From Streptomyces sp. NBC_00775 (GTDB taxonomy: Bacteria > Actinomycetota > Actinomycetes > Streptomycetales > Streptomycetaceae): a stretch of 64,000 nt of DNA. The notes beneath the pieces are model-generated. The model saw only the letters and a list, made by a program, of their open reading frames with translations, was not told the origin of the DNA and searched no databases. Both the position numbers and the translations under genes were made by a program. The DNA lies in the NCBI RefSeq assembly GCF_036347135.1, contig NZ_CP108938.1, positions 10,974,001 through 11,038,000 on the forward strand. Reading direction: 5' to 3'. Each line of letters begins with the position of its first letter. Position 1 is the first letter of the stretch. This document shows, piece after piece, positions 10,741 to 24,407 of this stretch.

Positions 10741-10908
10741 CCGGGCGACCGCAGCCGGCCGTAGAGGTTCGATTCGGATCATCGGTGTGCCCGGAGGCCT
10801 TTCGATCAGGACACGCTGCTTCACCCAACCCTTCGGCCCTGACCCGAGCGCCTGCTAATTTCTTGCTCCCTTCGGGTGGACATCCGCGAGACACCGAGGT
10901 CAAACGCC

Positions 10909-16001
<5,093 letters not shown>

Positions 16002-16054
16002 CCCCGAGCATGCCCGTCTGCCGCCCATCCGAACGGCCAACCGGACCATCACCT

Positions 16055-16371
16055 GGAGGGTGTCCTTTTCTGTGTAAGCCCGGTGTGACGAGTTGGGTCA
16101 GTAGTCGGCGATGCGGTCGCCGCGGTCGGCGAGGGTGTTGATCGCTTCCTTCCAGTTGCGGGTCTGGCTGGAGATGTGGGGGCCGGTTGGGCGGGCGGTC
16201 GCGGATGACGAGGTAGAGCACCTTCAGGGCGTAATGCTCGTCGGGGGACCGGGTGGCCTGGGCGAAAGTCGGAGTTGAGGGACTCGATCATGTTGGTGGT
16301 GGAGACGATCTTGCAGCTCTCGGGCGGGAACCGTAGGAACATCACGAAGTGCTCCAGGACCTGCGCCTGAA
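16055..16371 (-). mobile_element. IS256-type element remnant in place of cas1-cas2
   Basis: At 16055-16080 lies an IS256-like terminal sequence (GGGTGTCCTTTTCTGTG). Inside, read on the minus strand, is the last part of a transposase with frame breaks: FLRFPPESCKIVSTTNMIESLN, then VLYLVIRDRPPNRP, then RNWKEAINTLADRGDRIADY with its stop at 16098-16100. The transposase homology runs up to the first repeat of array 3, so the element is cut on that side. It fills the place where cas1, cas2 and the array 3 leader would normally be. Confidence 0.85.
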
Positions 16372-17051
16372 ATGGTCCCCGCACCCGCGGGGATGTCCCC
16401 GGCGGCACAGGCGGCGGCGGATACGCCGGGCTCTGCTCCCCGCGCCTGCGGGGATGGTCCCAAGGTGATGGCGGAGCTCGGCTACGAACTGGTCTACTCC
16501 CCGCACGCGCGGGGATGATCCCACGCCGGGCGTCCAGCAGTACACCGGTCTCGCCTGCTCCCCGCACGCGCGGGGATGGTCCCCGGACCACCTGGCAGAC
16601 CAAGGGCGGCCACTTCTGCTCCCCGCACGCGCGGGGATGGTCCCAACGGCAGCTGCTCCTGGAAGAAGCCGACGCTCTGCTCCCCGCACGCGCGGGGATG
16701 GTCCCGAGCATTCCGTGCCGGTCCTGGGGGAAGAGCACTGCTCTGTCGGCGACGGCTACATCGACGGCACCCACCCGAACTGCTCCCCGCACGCGCGGGA
16801 ATGGTCCCCAGCCGATCACCGTGGTGATGATCGGCACCAGCTGCTCCCCGCATGCGCGGGGATGGTCCCTGCACAGGCACGTTGCACGGGCCGCCACGGT
16901 ACTGCTCCCCGCACGCGTGGGGATGGCCCCACGCCCGACCTGGATCGCATGGTCAAGCGGGTCTGCTCCCCGCACGCGGGGGATGGTCGCAGGAACGACG
17001 GCGTGGTGCCGGAGATCGTCCACTGCTCCCCGCACGCGCGGGGATGGCCCG
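16372..17051 (+). CRISPR. CRISPR array 3, type I-E, 12 repeats (one truncated), 11 spacers
   Basis: Repeats start at 16372, 16433, 16494, 16555, 16616, 16677, 16738 (truncated), 16780, 16841, 16902, 16963 and 17023; spacers are 32 nt. Orientation is plus strand, stem CCCCGC/GCGGGG, usual tetraloop ACGC, handle ATGGTCCC. The first repeat is degenerate and abuts the IS256 remnant, so the leader side is lost. The element at 16738 is only 10 nt (CTGCTC plus TGTC), with the hairpin deleted but 32-nt spacers on both sides. The last three repeats are degenerate, as expected at a trailer end. Confidence 0.96.
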
Positions 17052-17246
17052 GTGTCCTCCCCATCGACTACGCCGGGCCTCACACGCCCGCGAACGCATC
17101 ACCATCATCGCGCAGCAGCCCGTGCGCCCGGCGAGAGGTGGGTGAGCCAGGTGACGACCGGACGTCGGCCCGAGGCCTGGAAGCCTTCCCCGTCCGCCCT
17201 TTGCGATCCCGGTGTGGCTCGACGTCAACCAGCACCCCGAGCACGG

Positions 17247-17597
17247 GGGTTCTCCGTCACCGGCGCCGTGTGTACGGGCGTCTACGGCCTGGCCCGCGCG
17301 GCCTACGAGACCCACCACGCGCTGCGGGCCTTCGGCCTCATCGACGTTACGCCCGACCTCGACCGCCATCACGACGGTGAACACACCGGCTACCAACCGG
17401 AAGGCCGCCCGCCGTGCCGCCGCGTCACCGTGACCGCCGACGGCCTGCGCCAGGACGCCGCCGCCCGGATCACCGACGTCCTCAACTGGTATGCCGCCAC
17501 CGCCGACTGGGGCCGATCGCTCAGCAGCCGGCTCGCCTACGGTCAGGCGCTTCTGCCGCTCGGGCGGGCGCCGGGCGGCGGGGTGCCGGGGCGGTAG
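17247..17597 (+). pseudogene. C-terminal fragment of an unrecognised protein
   Basis: An open frame after array 3 gives coherent text (YGLARAAYETHHALRAFGLI, then VTVTADGLRQDAAARITDVL and NWYAATADWGRSL) ending at a TAG at 17595. The pattern suggests a winged-helix or replication-relaxation-like domain, but no start or N-terminal part exists: the frame runs back into the array. It overlaps the 3' end of the CoiA-like gene on the other strand by about 55 bp. Confidence 0.35.
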
Positions 17598-19256
17598 GCG
17601 GTGTGGACGCCGGCCACGGCCTGCTGCCAGACCGCCCGGCCGTGTGGTCCCTCGCCAGCCCGGACCACGTGCCGGGCATGCGGGTGCGGTGTCGCGCTGC
17701 CGGTGGTGATCAAAGCGGCCAGTGGCTGGGCAGAGCGGGAGCGGTCGGAGGCGGACTTCAGGGCCTGGCGCTGCTGCTCGTGGCTCAGCTCACGCAGTCC
17801 TTTGACCTCGGCGCACAGCCGGTCCCAGGAGATGGTCGCGCCGAGCCGGGCGACGTGCTCGAGGACATCGCGGGCCGTGTCCGCCACGGCGTCGAGGTTG
17901 GTCGGTATGGCGGCTGGGGCGGTGGTCGACCGGTGCGAGCCGCTGCGCTTGGGTCGCGCCGCGGGCGCGGGGCGAGCGGGAGTCCGCGGGGCGGGCACCG
18001 CCGGCGGAGCGAAGACCTGGGCCACCGGCTTTGTCGGCGGCGCGGGAGATGCCGGAGCCGGCTGGGTGCGCTTCTCCCAGGCGGTGATCCGTTTGCGCTG
18101 TTGGCGGGTCAGCCAGGGGCCTGCCTCTTGGGCCTTGTCCTGCAGCTGGGTCACCAGGCGCTGCTGCTCGCCGGGAAGAAGGTGCCCGTGGCGCCGGTCG
18201 AGGGTGTCCAGGAGGTCGGCGACCGCCTCCGCGGCCTTCCCGGCGGGGCTCGAGCCGGTGCGCCGGGCCCGGGAGGCACGGCCACGTCGTGGGGGAGTGG
18301 CTGGGGTGCTGACGCCGACACCGCGTTCTCTGGCCAGAAGCAGGTCGATGGCGCGGCGCAGCAGTTCGTTCTCCTCGGCGCTTGCGCCGCCGCGGGTGGC
18401 TGCCTCTGCATGGGTGAGGCAGTGGCGCACTGTGCTGGTGGACTGCTCGCCCTCGACGGCCTTCCGGAGGGCGTCGAGCGCGGTGCGGCGGTCGTCCGCC
18501 GCCTGGGGAGCGGCCACCGGCCGCACCGCGACCGCGGGTTGGACCGGCACGGTGCGGTGCGGGAAGGCGGTCAAGGTGCGGTTGTTGCGCAGGCGGCGGA
18601 CCTCCTCGACCGCGGGCGTGGACAGTCCCCACGACTGCAGGCTGCACGCGTCAAGGCTGTGCCACTCGGTGCGGCCGTGCCGCTGCGTTCCGATCATGAC
18701 GCGGCGCGCATGGCCGTCGGTGTCGCAGCGGATGCGCAGCACGTAGCCGTTGAGGGTGATTTGGTGCGGATCGTGCACGACGTGCGGGCCGAGCAGCAGC
18801 TGCGTGCCCTGCGCAGGCGCCGGCAGCGCGGCGTCCTGGTCCAGCAGGACCCGCAGGCAGCCGAACCCGCCTGGCTCGAATACGACCTCACCGCCGAGCC
18901 GTTCGGCATCCTCGGGGCAGGCACGCGGCGGCAGCGATGCCCTGGCTGTTCATCCACGCGAGAATCTGCTGCTTGATGTAGAGGTGGTCGGCGCCGGAGA
19001 CGCCCACCGACGCCCTGCGGCACGTCACGCGCCCAGGTCCGGGGACATGCGCGAAATGTGGGACACGACCAGCGGGCGTCTTGATCGTCAGACGTCCCCG
19101 GCAGCCGCCCAGCCACTGCCCGCACCAGAACGTCTCCCCGTCGTGAGCCTGCCGGTATTGGCGAGCCTGCTCGGCCTGCATCGGCAGCAGGACGGGTATC
19201 TCCGACTCCGCGCTGCCCATCACCGCGGTCTGCACCAGGCGCTGATCTCGGGTCAC
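17543..19256 (-). pseudogene. CoiA-like competence nuclease family gene with one frameshift
   Basis: The N-terminal part from 19256 (MGSAESEIPVLLPMQAEQA, then FWCGQWLGGCRGRLTIKT, VPHFAHVPGPG and SGADHLYIKQQILAW) matches the CoiA-like domain common in Streptomyces: paired cysteines followed by a nuclease-like core. The frame breaks near 18917, where CTGCCCCGAG carries one C too many. The next frame continues as AERLGGEVVFEPGGFGCLRVL into a long basic, proline-rich C-terminal region ending at 17543. With one base removed the gene would be about 570 codons. Either a recent mutation or a homopolymer sequencing error. Confidence 0.7.
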
Positions 19257-19672
19257 GCCACCTCCCGCACCGGTTGGTTCGTGATCTCCAGTGTCCCGCT
19301 CGGCGCGGCGATCACGAAAGCGCTCGCCCGCGGCACCGGCGGCGGGTCAGCTCGAGGCCGAGGGTGAGCAGCAGCTGCCGGCCCACCTGGTCGAACTGCT
19401 CCTGGAAAGTGGGCTCGCGCAAGAGATCGGCCAACTCACCCGCAGAAAGACCGGGGTCTCGGCCAGCCGCCGCGTGATCGCTTCGGTTCGCTACGCCATC
19501 ACGAACCCTGATCAGGTGGACCCCCTCCACCAGGTCAACCCGCCTCTCAGCGAGCTGCGGAATGCCGTGTCCGAATTCGTGAAGCAGGCGCGAGCCTGCC
19601 TTCTTGAGGAGACCGTAGGTGGTCCTGCGGCGGGCTGATTGAGAGGGGTACGGGGACGGGCGGGAGTCTGGG
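19257..19672. other. Stretch without a recognised gene
   Basis: These 416 bp between the divergent ends of the CoiA-like gene and the DUF6415 gene hold only short unrecognised frames. A plus-strand frame ending at 19638 (VELLLESGLAQEIGQLTRRK) gives plausible protein text but has no supported start. Confidence 0.4.
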
Positions 19673-20056
19673 TCACCCGTGCCCGCCGATGAGGTTCTCG
19701 TGGTGGTCGCACAGGGCGTTGACGACGCGGGCCAGGCGGCGGGCGTGGGCGAGCCCGGGTGCGCGGCCGGGGCGCGGGTGGACTTTCAGCTTGCCGCGGG
19801 CCTCTCCGATGCAGGCGAGTGCGCAGTACCTGGGGATGTCGTCCTCGGGCATGCGGTCGGCTTTGGTCTGTACCTCGGGGATAAGCAACTCGATGTGCCC
19901 GCGCAGCTGCAGCGTGAGCGTTTCCAGCTCGTCGGCGGCCGGCTCCTTGGTGCCCCCGGCGAGCAGGTGGCGTGCGCACTCACGCATGGTGGCGATGTCT
20001 GGCGGAGATTCCGTGAGCCCTGCCGGGTCGGGCGGTGGGGCTGTACGGTGCGCCAT
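19673..20056 (-). CDS. DUF6415-like Streptomyces protein
   Basis: A 127-residue protein with the typical order of this Streptomyces family: ARHLLAGGTKEPAADELETL, LRGHIELLIPEVQ, CALACIGEARGKL and a C-terminal HARRLARVVNALCDHHENL. Function unknown; members often sit beside XRE regulators, as here (divergent from the gene at 20222). The ATG at 20056 has AGGAG five to six bases upstream and is preferred over the GTG at 20080. Confidence 0.75.
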   Translation of the reverse strand: MAHRTAPPPDPAGLTESPPDIATMRECARHLLAGGTKEPAADELETLTLQLRGHIELLIPEVQTKADRMPEDDIPRYCALACIGEARGKLKVHPRPGRAPGLAHARRLARVVNALCDHHENLIGGHG

Positions 20057-20221
20057 GTCGACTCCTAACCAGTCGGCCACACCCGGGGCCGTTAGCGCGG
20101 CTGCCGGGGTCTTTTATGATCTGGCCAGCATGTTGTGACGCATGGTGTCGGCTCGATACCCCACCGGTAATCTCACGGTGGGATGGTTTCCCATCCTGTT
20201 CGCGATACCGGGGGCTGCGCC

Positions 20222-21073
20222 ATGACGACGACGCTCGGGCCGATCGAGCTGCCCGACTGGGCATGGGAGCGCGCCGAGGTGCGGCAGGCGCTGCGCGCAC
20301 GGGACATGGGCGCCGTGTTCCGGTGCGTGCAGCAGTACGCCGGCGCCAGCCAATCCCGCATTGCCGCGGCGGCGGGAATGACGCAGGCCCGCGTCAACGA
20401 GATCATCAACGGGCGCCGGGAAGTGTCCCGCCTCGACGTGTACGAGCGGATCGCCGACGGGCTGCGCATGCCCGACGACGCACGCCACCTGCTCGGTCTC
20501 GCCGCCAGCCGTGAGAAGCGTTCAGGCGGTGCGGCGTTCGACCTTGCCGCGTTCCCCGAAGTGGTCCGCGTGTATGCCGCGCAGAACTCCGCGGCCGACG
20601 AGATCCAGCAGCAGGCCCGAGAGGCGCAGGAGTTGGATGTTCTGGCCGTGCGCGGCCTCGGCCTGATCGGACTGAACGATTCGCTCCTGCGCGCCTGTCT
20701 GCCGCGCGAACAGGGCGGCAAGGGCCTTCGCGTCCGCGTGCTGCTCCTCGACCCCGACAGCGACGCCCTGATCCAGCGGGCGGCCGAGGTCGGGGAGTCT
20801 GCCGAGTCCCTCGCCGGCGGCGTGCGGCTGGCCGAGGCGCGGCTGCGGGAGCTTGCTGACTCGTCCGACATCCAGGTGTACCGGTATCGCATGCTGCCTA
20901 CTTGGCGGCTCATCCGGACGGACTCCACCATGTTCGTCAGCGCCTTCGATGCGGGGTGGGAAGGCCACGAGAGCGCCACGTACAAGGTGATGGAGACACC
21001 GCACGGGCCCCTGTACCGGGGGTTCCGCAGGATGTTCGAAGCGGTCGTCGACGGCGCGGAGCGCACGGTCTGA
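20222..21073 (+). CDS. XRE-family regulator with C-terminal sensor domain
   Basis: 283 residues from ATG 20222. The HTH is at about 30-80 (SQSRIAAAAGMTQARVNEIINGRREVSRLDVYERIADGL). The rest (from AREAQELDVLAVRGLGLIGL to TYKVMETPHGPLYRGFRRMF) resembles the SIR2/TIR-like or DUF5919-like sensor part of Streptomyces XRE proteins: a nucleotide-binding-like beta-alpha domain rather than TPR. It is followed 19 bp later by a CYTH-domain gene, a frequent pair in Streptomyces, so the pair probably forms an operon. Confidence 0.8.
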   Translation: MTTTLGPIELPDWAWERAEVRQALRARDMGAVFRCVQQYAGASQSRIAAAAGMTQARVNEIINGRREVSRLDVYERIADGLRMPDDARHLLGLAASREKRSGGAAFDLAAFPEVVRVYAAQNSAADEIQQQAREAQELDVLAVRGLGLIGLNDSLLRACLPREQGGKGLRVRVLLLDPDSDALIQRAAEVGESAESLAGGVRLAEARLRELADSSDIQVYRYRMLPTWRLIRTDSTMFVSAFDAGWEGHESATYKVMETPHGPLYRGFRRMFEAVVDGAERTV

Positions 21074-21092
21074 AGCGAGAGGGGAACCGCAC

Positions 21093-21674
21093 GTGATCGA
21101 GGCGGAGTTGAAGGCCCGGGTCCACTCGCCCGAGGCGGTCACGAGACAGCTCGACGAGCGCGCCGAGGCGCGTGTCGAGGTGTACCAGGACACCTACTAC
21201 GACCGGCCGGACGGCTCGCTGGAGAAGGCCGATCAGGAACTGCGGCTGCGGACCGTTCACGGCACGGCTGGTCCGCGAACGGCCAACGGCCCGACTGGTC
21301 TTCGGACCGTGCTCACCTTCAAGGACGCCGCGGTCGACGAGGGCTCCGGATCGAAGCCCGAGCACGAGACCCGCGTCGAGGACTCCCAGGCGGCGCATGC
21401 CATCCTGCGAGGCCTCGGCTACGTCCCGGCGATCGCCTTCGAGAAGCGGTGCCGCAACTACGACTTCGAGGCCCGCGGCCGGCAGATGCTCGCCACCCTT
21501 GTCCGTGTCCCTGAGATCGACGGGACGTTCCTCGAAGTCGAGACCTTCGTTGACGAGGACGACGTCGCGGCCGCACTGGACGACATCCGCGCCGTGCTCG
21601 CCGAACTCGGCATCGGGCCCGAGGATCTGACGCGCGAGCTGTACACGGACGCGGTCGCCGCGCAGCGTCGCTGA
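21093..21674 (+). CDS. CYTH-domain protein (class IV adenylate cyclase-like)
   Basis: 193 residues. The family signature ExExK appears at the very N terminus (IEAELKARV), followed by the acidic and basic strand residues of the triphosphate tunnel (YQDTYYDRPDG, ELRLRTV, LTFKDAAVD, PEHETRVED, FEKRCRNYDF, FLEVETFVDEDD). CYTH enzymes act on triphosphates (adenylate cyclase or thiamine/inorganic triphosphatase); which one cannot be told. The start is GTG 21093 with GAGAGGGG upstream. CRISPR array 4 begins 88 bp downstream. Confidence 0.88.
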   Translation: MIEAELKARVHSPEAVTRQLDERAEARVEVYQDTYYDRPDGSLEKADQELRLRTVHGTAGPRTANGPTGLRTVLTFKDAAVDEGSGSKPEHETRVEDSQAAHAILRGLGYVPAIAFEKRCRNYDFEARGRQMLATLVRVPEIDGTFLEVETFVDEDDVAAALDDIRAVLAELGIGPEDLTRELYTDAVAAQRR

Positions 21675-21761
21675 CCCGAGACATAAAGAAAGTCCCTGCC
21701 CGAGGGCGGATTCCAGGGGTCTTCGCCGTGTTCAGCCGGTCCCGCTAAGACGCCCGGGTGG

Positions 21762-22581
21762 CTGCTCTCCGCAAGCGCGGGGATGGTCCCACGATCGCCA
21801 CCGGCCTGCTGAAGACCCTGTCCTGCTCCCCGCACGCGCGGGGATGGTCCCTTGAAGATCTTCGGCTCCAGCGTGTTGTAGCGCTGCTTCCCGCTCGCGC
21901 GGGATGGTCCCATCGCCACGCTCATCAAGGACCGCGACGAACTCTGCTCCCCGCACACTGGGGATGGTCCCAGCACGGCGCCCAGGCCCGGGGGAGTGGT
22001 CACCTGCTCCCTGCATGCGTGGGGATGGTCCCTACGCGAAAGCGGCTCGCCCTGGGGCCGGTGGCTGTTCCCCGCACGGGCGGGGACGATCCCAAGGCCG
22101 GCGAAGCGCTGAAGGCCGCCGAGACTTGCTCCCCGCACGCGGGGATGATCCGATCGCCGGGTTCAACTGTTCCTACCTCCCGCTCTGTTCCCCGCTTGCG
22201 CGGGGATGGTCCCGGGGCGATCCCAGCGACCGGCCTGACGATCGCCTGCTCCCTGCACGCGCGGGGATGGTCCCGGGTCGTAGATCCAGGCCCGCCCGCT
22301 GTAGATCTGCTCCCCGCACGCGCGGGGATGGTCCCTCCACCGAGACCGACTTGTAGGTACCGGCGGCCTGCTCCTCGCCCGTGCGGGGATCATCCTCTGC
22401 AGCGGCTCGCCGCCCATCAGGTCGACGAGGCCTGCTCCCCGCATGAGCGGGGATGATCCCCTGCAAGTCCAGCTCGACGGCAAGGACACGCTCTGCTCCC
22501 CGCACTCGCGGGGATGGTCCCGGCCTGGTCTACGGCTACGGCGCCAAGGGCGACTGCTCCTCGCTGCGCGGGGATGGTCCC
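21762..22581 (+). CRISPR. CRISPR array 4, type I-E, 14 repeats and 13 spacers
   Basis: Repeat starts are 21762, 21823, 21884, 21944, 22004, 22065, 22126, 22185, 22246, 22307, 22368, 22432, 22493 and 22554. Spacers are 32 nt except one of about 35 nt after 22368. Plus-strand orientation. Many repeats are 27-28 nt or carry substitutions (for example 21884, 21944, 22126, 22554), making this the most eroded of the long arrays. No clear leader is visible between the CYTH gene and the first repeat. Confidence 0.96.
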
Positions 22582-22729
22582 ACGGGCAATGAGCTGGAGA
22601 AGTCCGCCGAGTTCGCGGCCGCGTGTGGTAGCGATAGGGATGTCTCAGTGCCACGGCGGAACGCCAGCAGGACGTAGGGCCAGACCTCGGCCTGTCAGGC
22701 AGGGCCGGCTCCGTGGGAAGATCGCGTGC

Positions 22730-23152
22730 ATGGACCTGCCCGCACCTGAGGATCTGACCTCGCTCGTCTTGCGTACCGACTTCAGCAGTGCTGCGGCATG
22801 GGAGGCAGCGCGGGCCGCGATCGATGGCTCCGGCGAGCGCCGTCATGCGACGTACGTCAGCGATCACTTGTTCAACGGCGTGGGTGTTCAAGCGCTGGTC
22901 GACGCGGATGCAGCCGCTGACGATGATGACAAGCTCTGCTACCTGTTCATCGCGGACACGATCACCATGACGGACGATGAGCATCCCCTCCTGGCCGTCG
23001 ATCTCCATGACGAACCCGGTCGGACGTTCCGGGTGCTGCCCCGCTGGTACGTCGACGTCTCCGCCAATCTCACGATCGCCAACATGGACTTCGCCGAGTT
23101 CGCCGACGCCGCGGACGCATCCGGCACGTTCCGCGACTTCGAGGGCGGCTGA
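22730..23152 (+). CDS. DUF6924-like protein between two CRISPR arrays
   Basis: 140 residues from ATG 22730, with the pattern of the actinobacterial DUF6924 family: LVLRTDFSSAAAWEAARAAI, then YVSDHLFNGVGVQALVDAD and the C-terminal FRVLPRWYVDVSANLTIANMDF with FAEFADAADASGTF. Function unknown; members are often linked to SUKH or immunity-type contexts. It fills the 584-bp gap between arrays 4 and 5 and ends 13 bp before array 5, so its transcript would run into that array. Confidence 0.8.
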   Translation: MDLPAPEDLTSLVLRTDFSSAAAWEAARAAIDGSGERRHATYVSDHLFNGVGVQALVDADAAADDDDKLCYLFIADTITMTDDEHPLLAVDLHDEPGRTFRVLPRWYVDVSANLTIANMDFAEFADAADASGTFRDFEGG

Positions 23153-23165
23153 CCCGGCGCACCGT

Positions 23166-23986
23166 CTGCTCCTCGCACGCGCGGGGATGGTCCCGGGCAG
23201 ACCTGCCCCGACGGGTACAGCTTCCACTGCTCCCCGCACGCGCGGGGATGGTCCCAACAAGGACATCCAGTCGAGCGAGCGCGTGGCCTGCTCCCCGCAC
23301 GCGCGGGGATGGTCCCATGCTGCCCAACCGGCTGCACCGCGGCAGCCCCTGCTCCCTGCACGCGCGGGGATGGTCCTTCAACAACCACGTAGGGTGCTGC
23401 CCTGAGAGGCTGTTCCCCGCACGCGCGGGATGGTCCCACCATCAACCCCGGCACGACCAACGGACTGACCTGCTTCCCGCACGCGCGAGGATGGTCCCCG
23501 TACGCCTGCACCGGGTGCGGCTACGACGGCCTGCTTCCCGCACGCGCGGGGATGGTCCCCACGGCGCCTTGTCGGCGATGACCGCAATGAACTGCTCCCC
23601 GCACGCGCGGGGATGGTCCCCGAGGTGACCCCACCCATGCCCGAATTCACCCCTGCTCCCCGCACACGCGGGGATGGTCCCCGCCAGGTCCTGGTAGCGC
23701 TCCAGGACGATCGCTGCTCCCCGCACGTGAGGGGATGGTCCCATGATCGTGTTGATCGGGCCGTTGTAGCGGAGCTGCTCCTCGCACGCGCGGGGACGGT
23801 CCCGCGGTCCAGACCGCGTATGACAAGCACTTCGACCGCTCCTCGCATGCGCGGGGATGGTCCCGGTGACCTCGCGCACGGTTCAGGTACTCATCACTGC
23901 TCCCCGCACGCGCGGGGATGGTCCCCGCGCACCGCAGCTCGACGGCGCCTCTCTGTGCTGCTCCCCGCCCGCGCGGGGATGGTCCC
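23166..23986 (+). CRISPR. CRISPR array 5, type I-E, 14 repeats and 13 spacers
   Basis: Repeat starts are 23166, 23227, 23288, 23349, 23410, 23470, 23531, 23592, 23653, 23714, 23775, 23836, 23897 and 23958; every spacer is 32 nt. Plus-strand orientation, ACGC tetraloop. The array starts directly after the DUF6924 gene with no leader, so it may be the distal part of one array with array 4, or be transcribed from the DUF6924 promoter. Confidence 0.97.
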
Positions 23987-24088
23987 TTGTGCGTCGTCGC
24001 GTCCCGGCGAGCCGGGTTCCGGAGGCCGGGGCCTGGTCCTGCCCGTCCCCGGAGCTCATGGGGTACGGGGACGGGCAGGTGCTGGGTG

Positions 24089-24295
24089 CTAGGTGCGCGC
24101 GGCGCGGTACGCCCTCCACAGCTGGTCCGCCTCCGCGCACCGCCGCTCTCCGTGCCCGCAGCCATCGCACGTGGTGGCGTGGGCGATGTAGGCGCGATAC
24201 GCGGTCTGGATGCGGTTGTACGTGCCGCTGTCGGCGACCGTCTGCATGTGGCCGGGCGCGCTTCCCGAGTCGCGCCACTCTCGCCTGACGCTCAT
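24089..24295 (-). CDS. Small Cys-containing hypothetical protein
   Basis: 68 residues with the motif CDGCGHGERRCAEADQLWRAYR, a short zinc-knuckle-like pattern seen in many small Streptomyces plasmid and arm proteins of unknown role. ATG 24295 overlaps the stop of the upstream gene fragment (24292), so the two formed an operon before the IS256-type element cut the upstream gene. Confidence 0.6.
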   Translation of the reverse strand: MSVRREWRDSGSAPGHMQTVADSGTYNRIQTAYRAYIAHATTCDGCGHGERRCAEADQLWRAYRAART

Positions 24296-24407
24296 GACCT
24301 GCCGCCCTTGTGGGGGTGGTTGCGGATCTCGACGCTGCAGTCCGTCGCCTTGGACGGGTTCCCTGCGGCCGTGTGGTCGGTCCGCTGCCGGGCCAGCGCC
24401 TCGCAGA
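24292..24407 (-). pseudogene. 3' stub of a gene cut by the IS256-family element
   Basis: The last 38 codons of an unrecognised protein (VCEALARQRTDHTAAGNPSK, ending PHKGGRS) read on the minus strand and overlap the start of the 68-residue gene. Upstream the frame enters the terminal inverted repeat of the insertion sequence. No matching 5' part was found beyond the right end of the element. Confidence 0.5.

Noticed and set aside
10780..10800. Second possible pseudo-spacer target near the cas8e start (ATCGGTG)
   Set aside because: Only six seed bases match, which is expected by chance in this composition; a CreR-type autorepression site is therefore not supported.
16049..17083. A 344-codon minus-strand frame over array 3 and the IS256 remnant
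   Set aside because: It joins repeat translations with a transposase fragment; only the transposase part is meaningful.
17414..18976. 520-codon plus-strand frame opposite the CoiA-like gene
   Set aside because: Glycine/arginine-rich antisense shadow; the minus-strand frame has recognisable CoiA-like text.
19291..19638. Plus-strand 115-codon frame between the CoiA-like and DUF6415 genes
   Set aside because: The end looks protein-like but no start, ribosome site or family could be supported.
21758..24165. Frames of 130-370 codons on both strands over arrays 4 and 5
   Set aside because: Repeat-derived; the only gene in the interval is the DUF6924 frame at 22730-23152.
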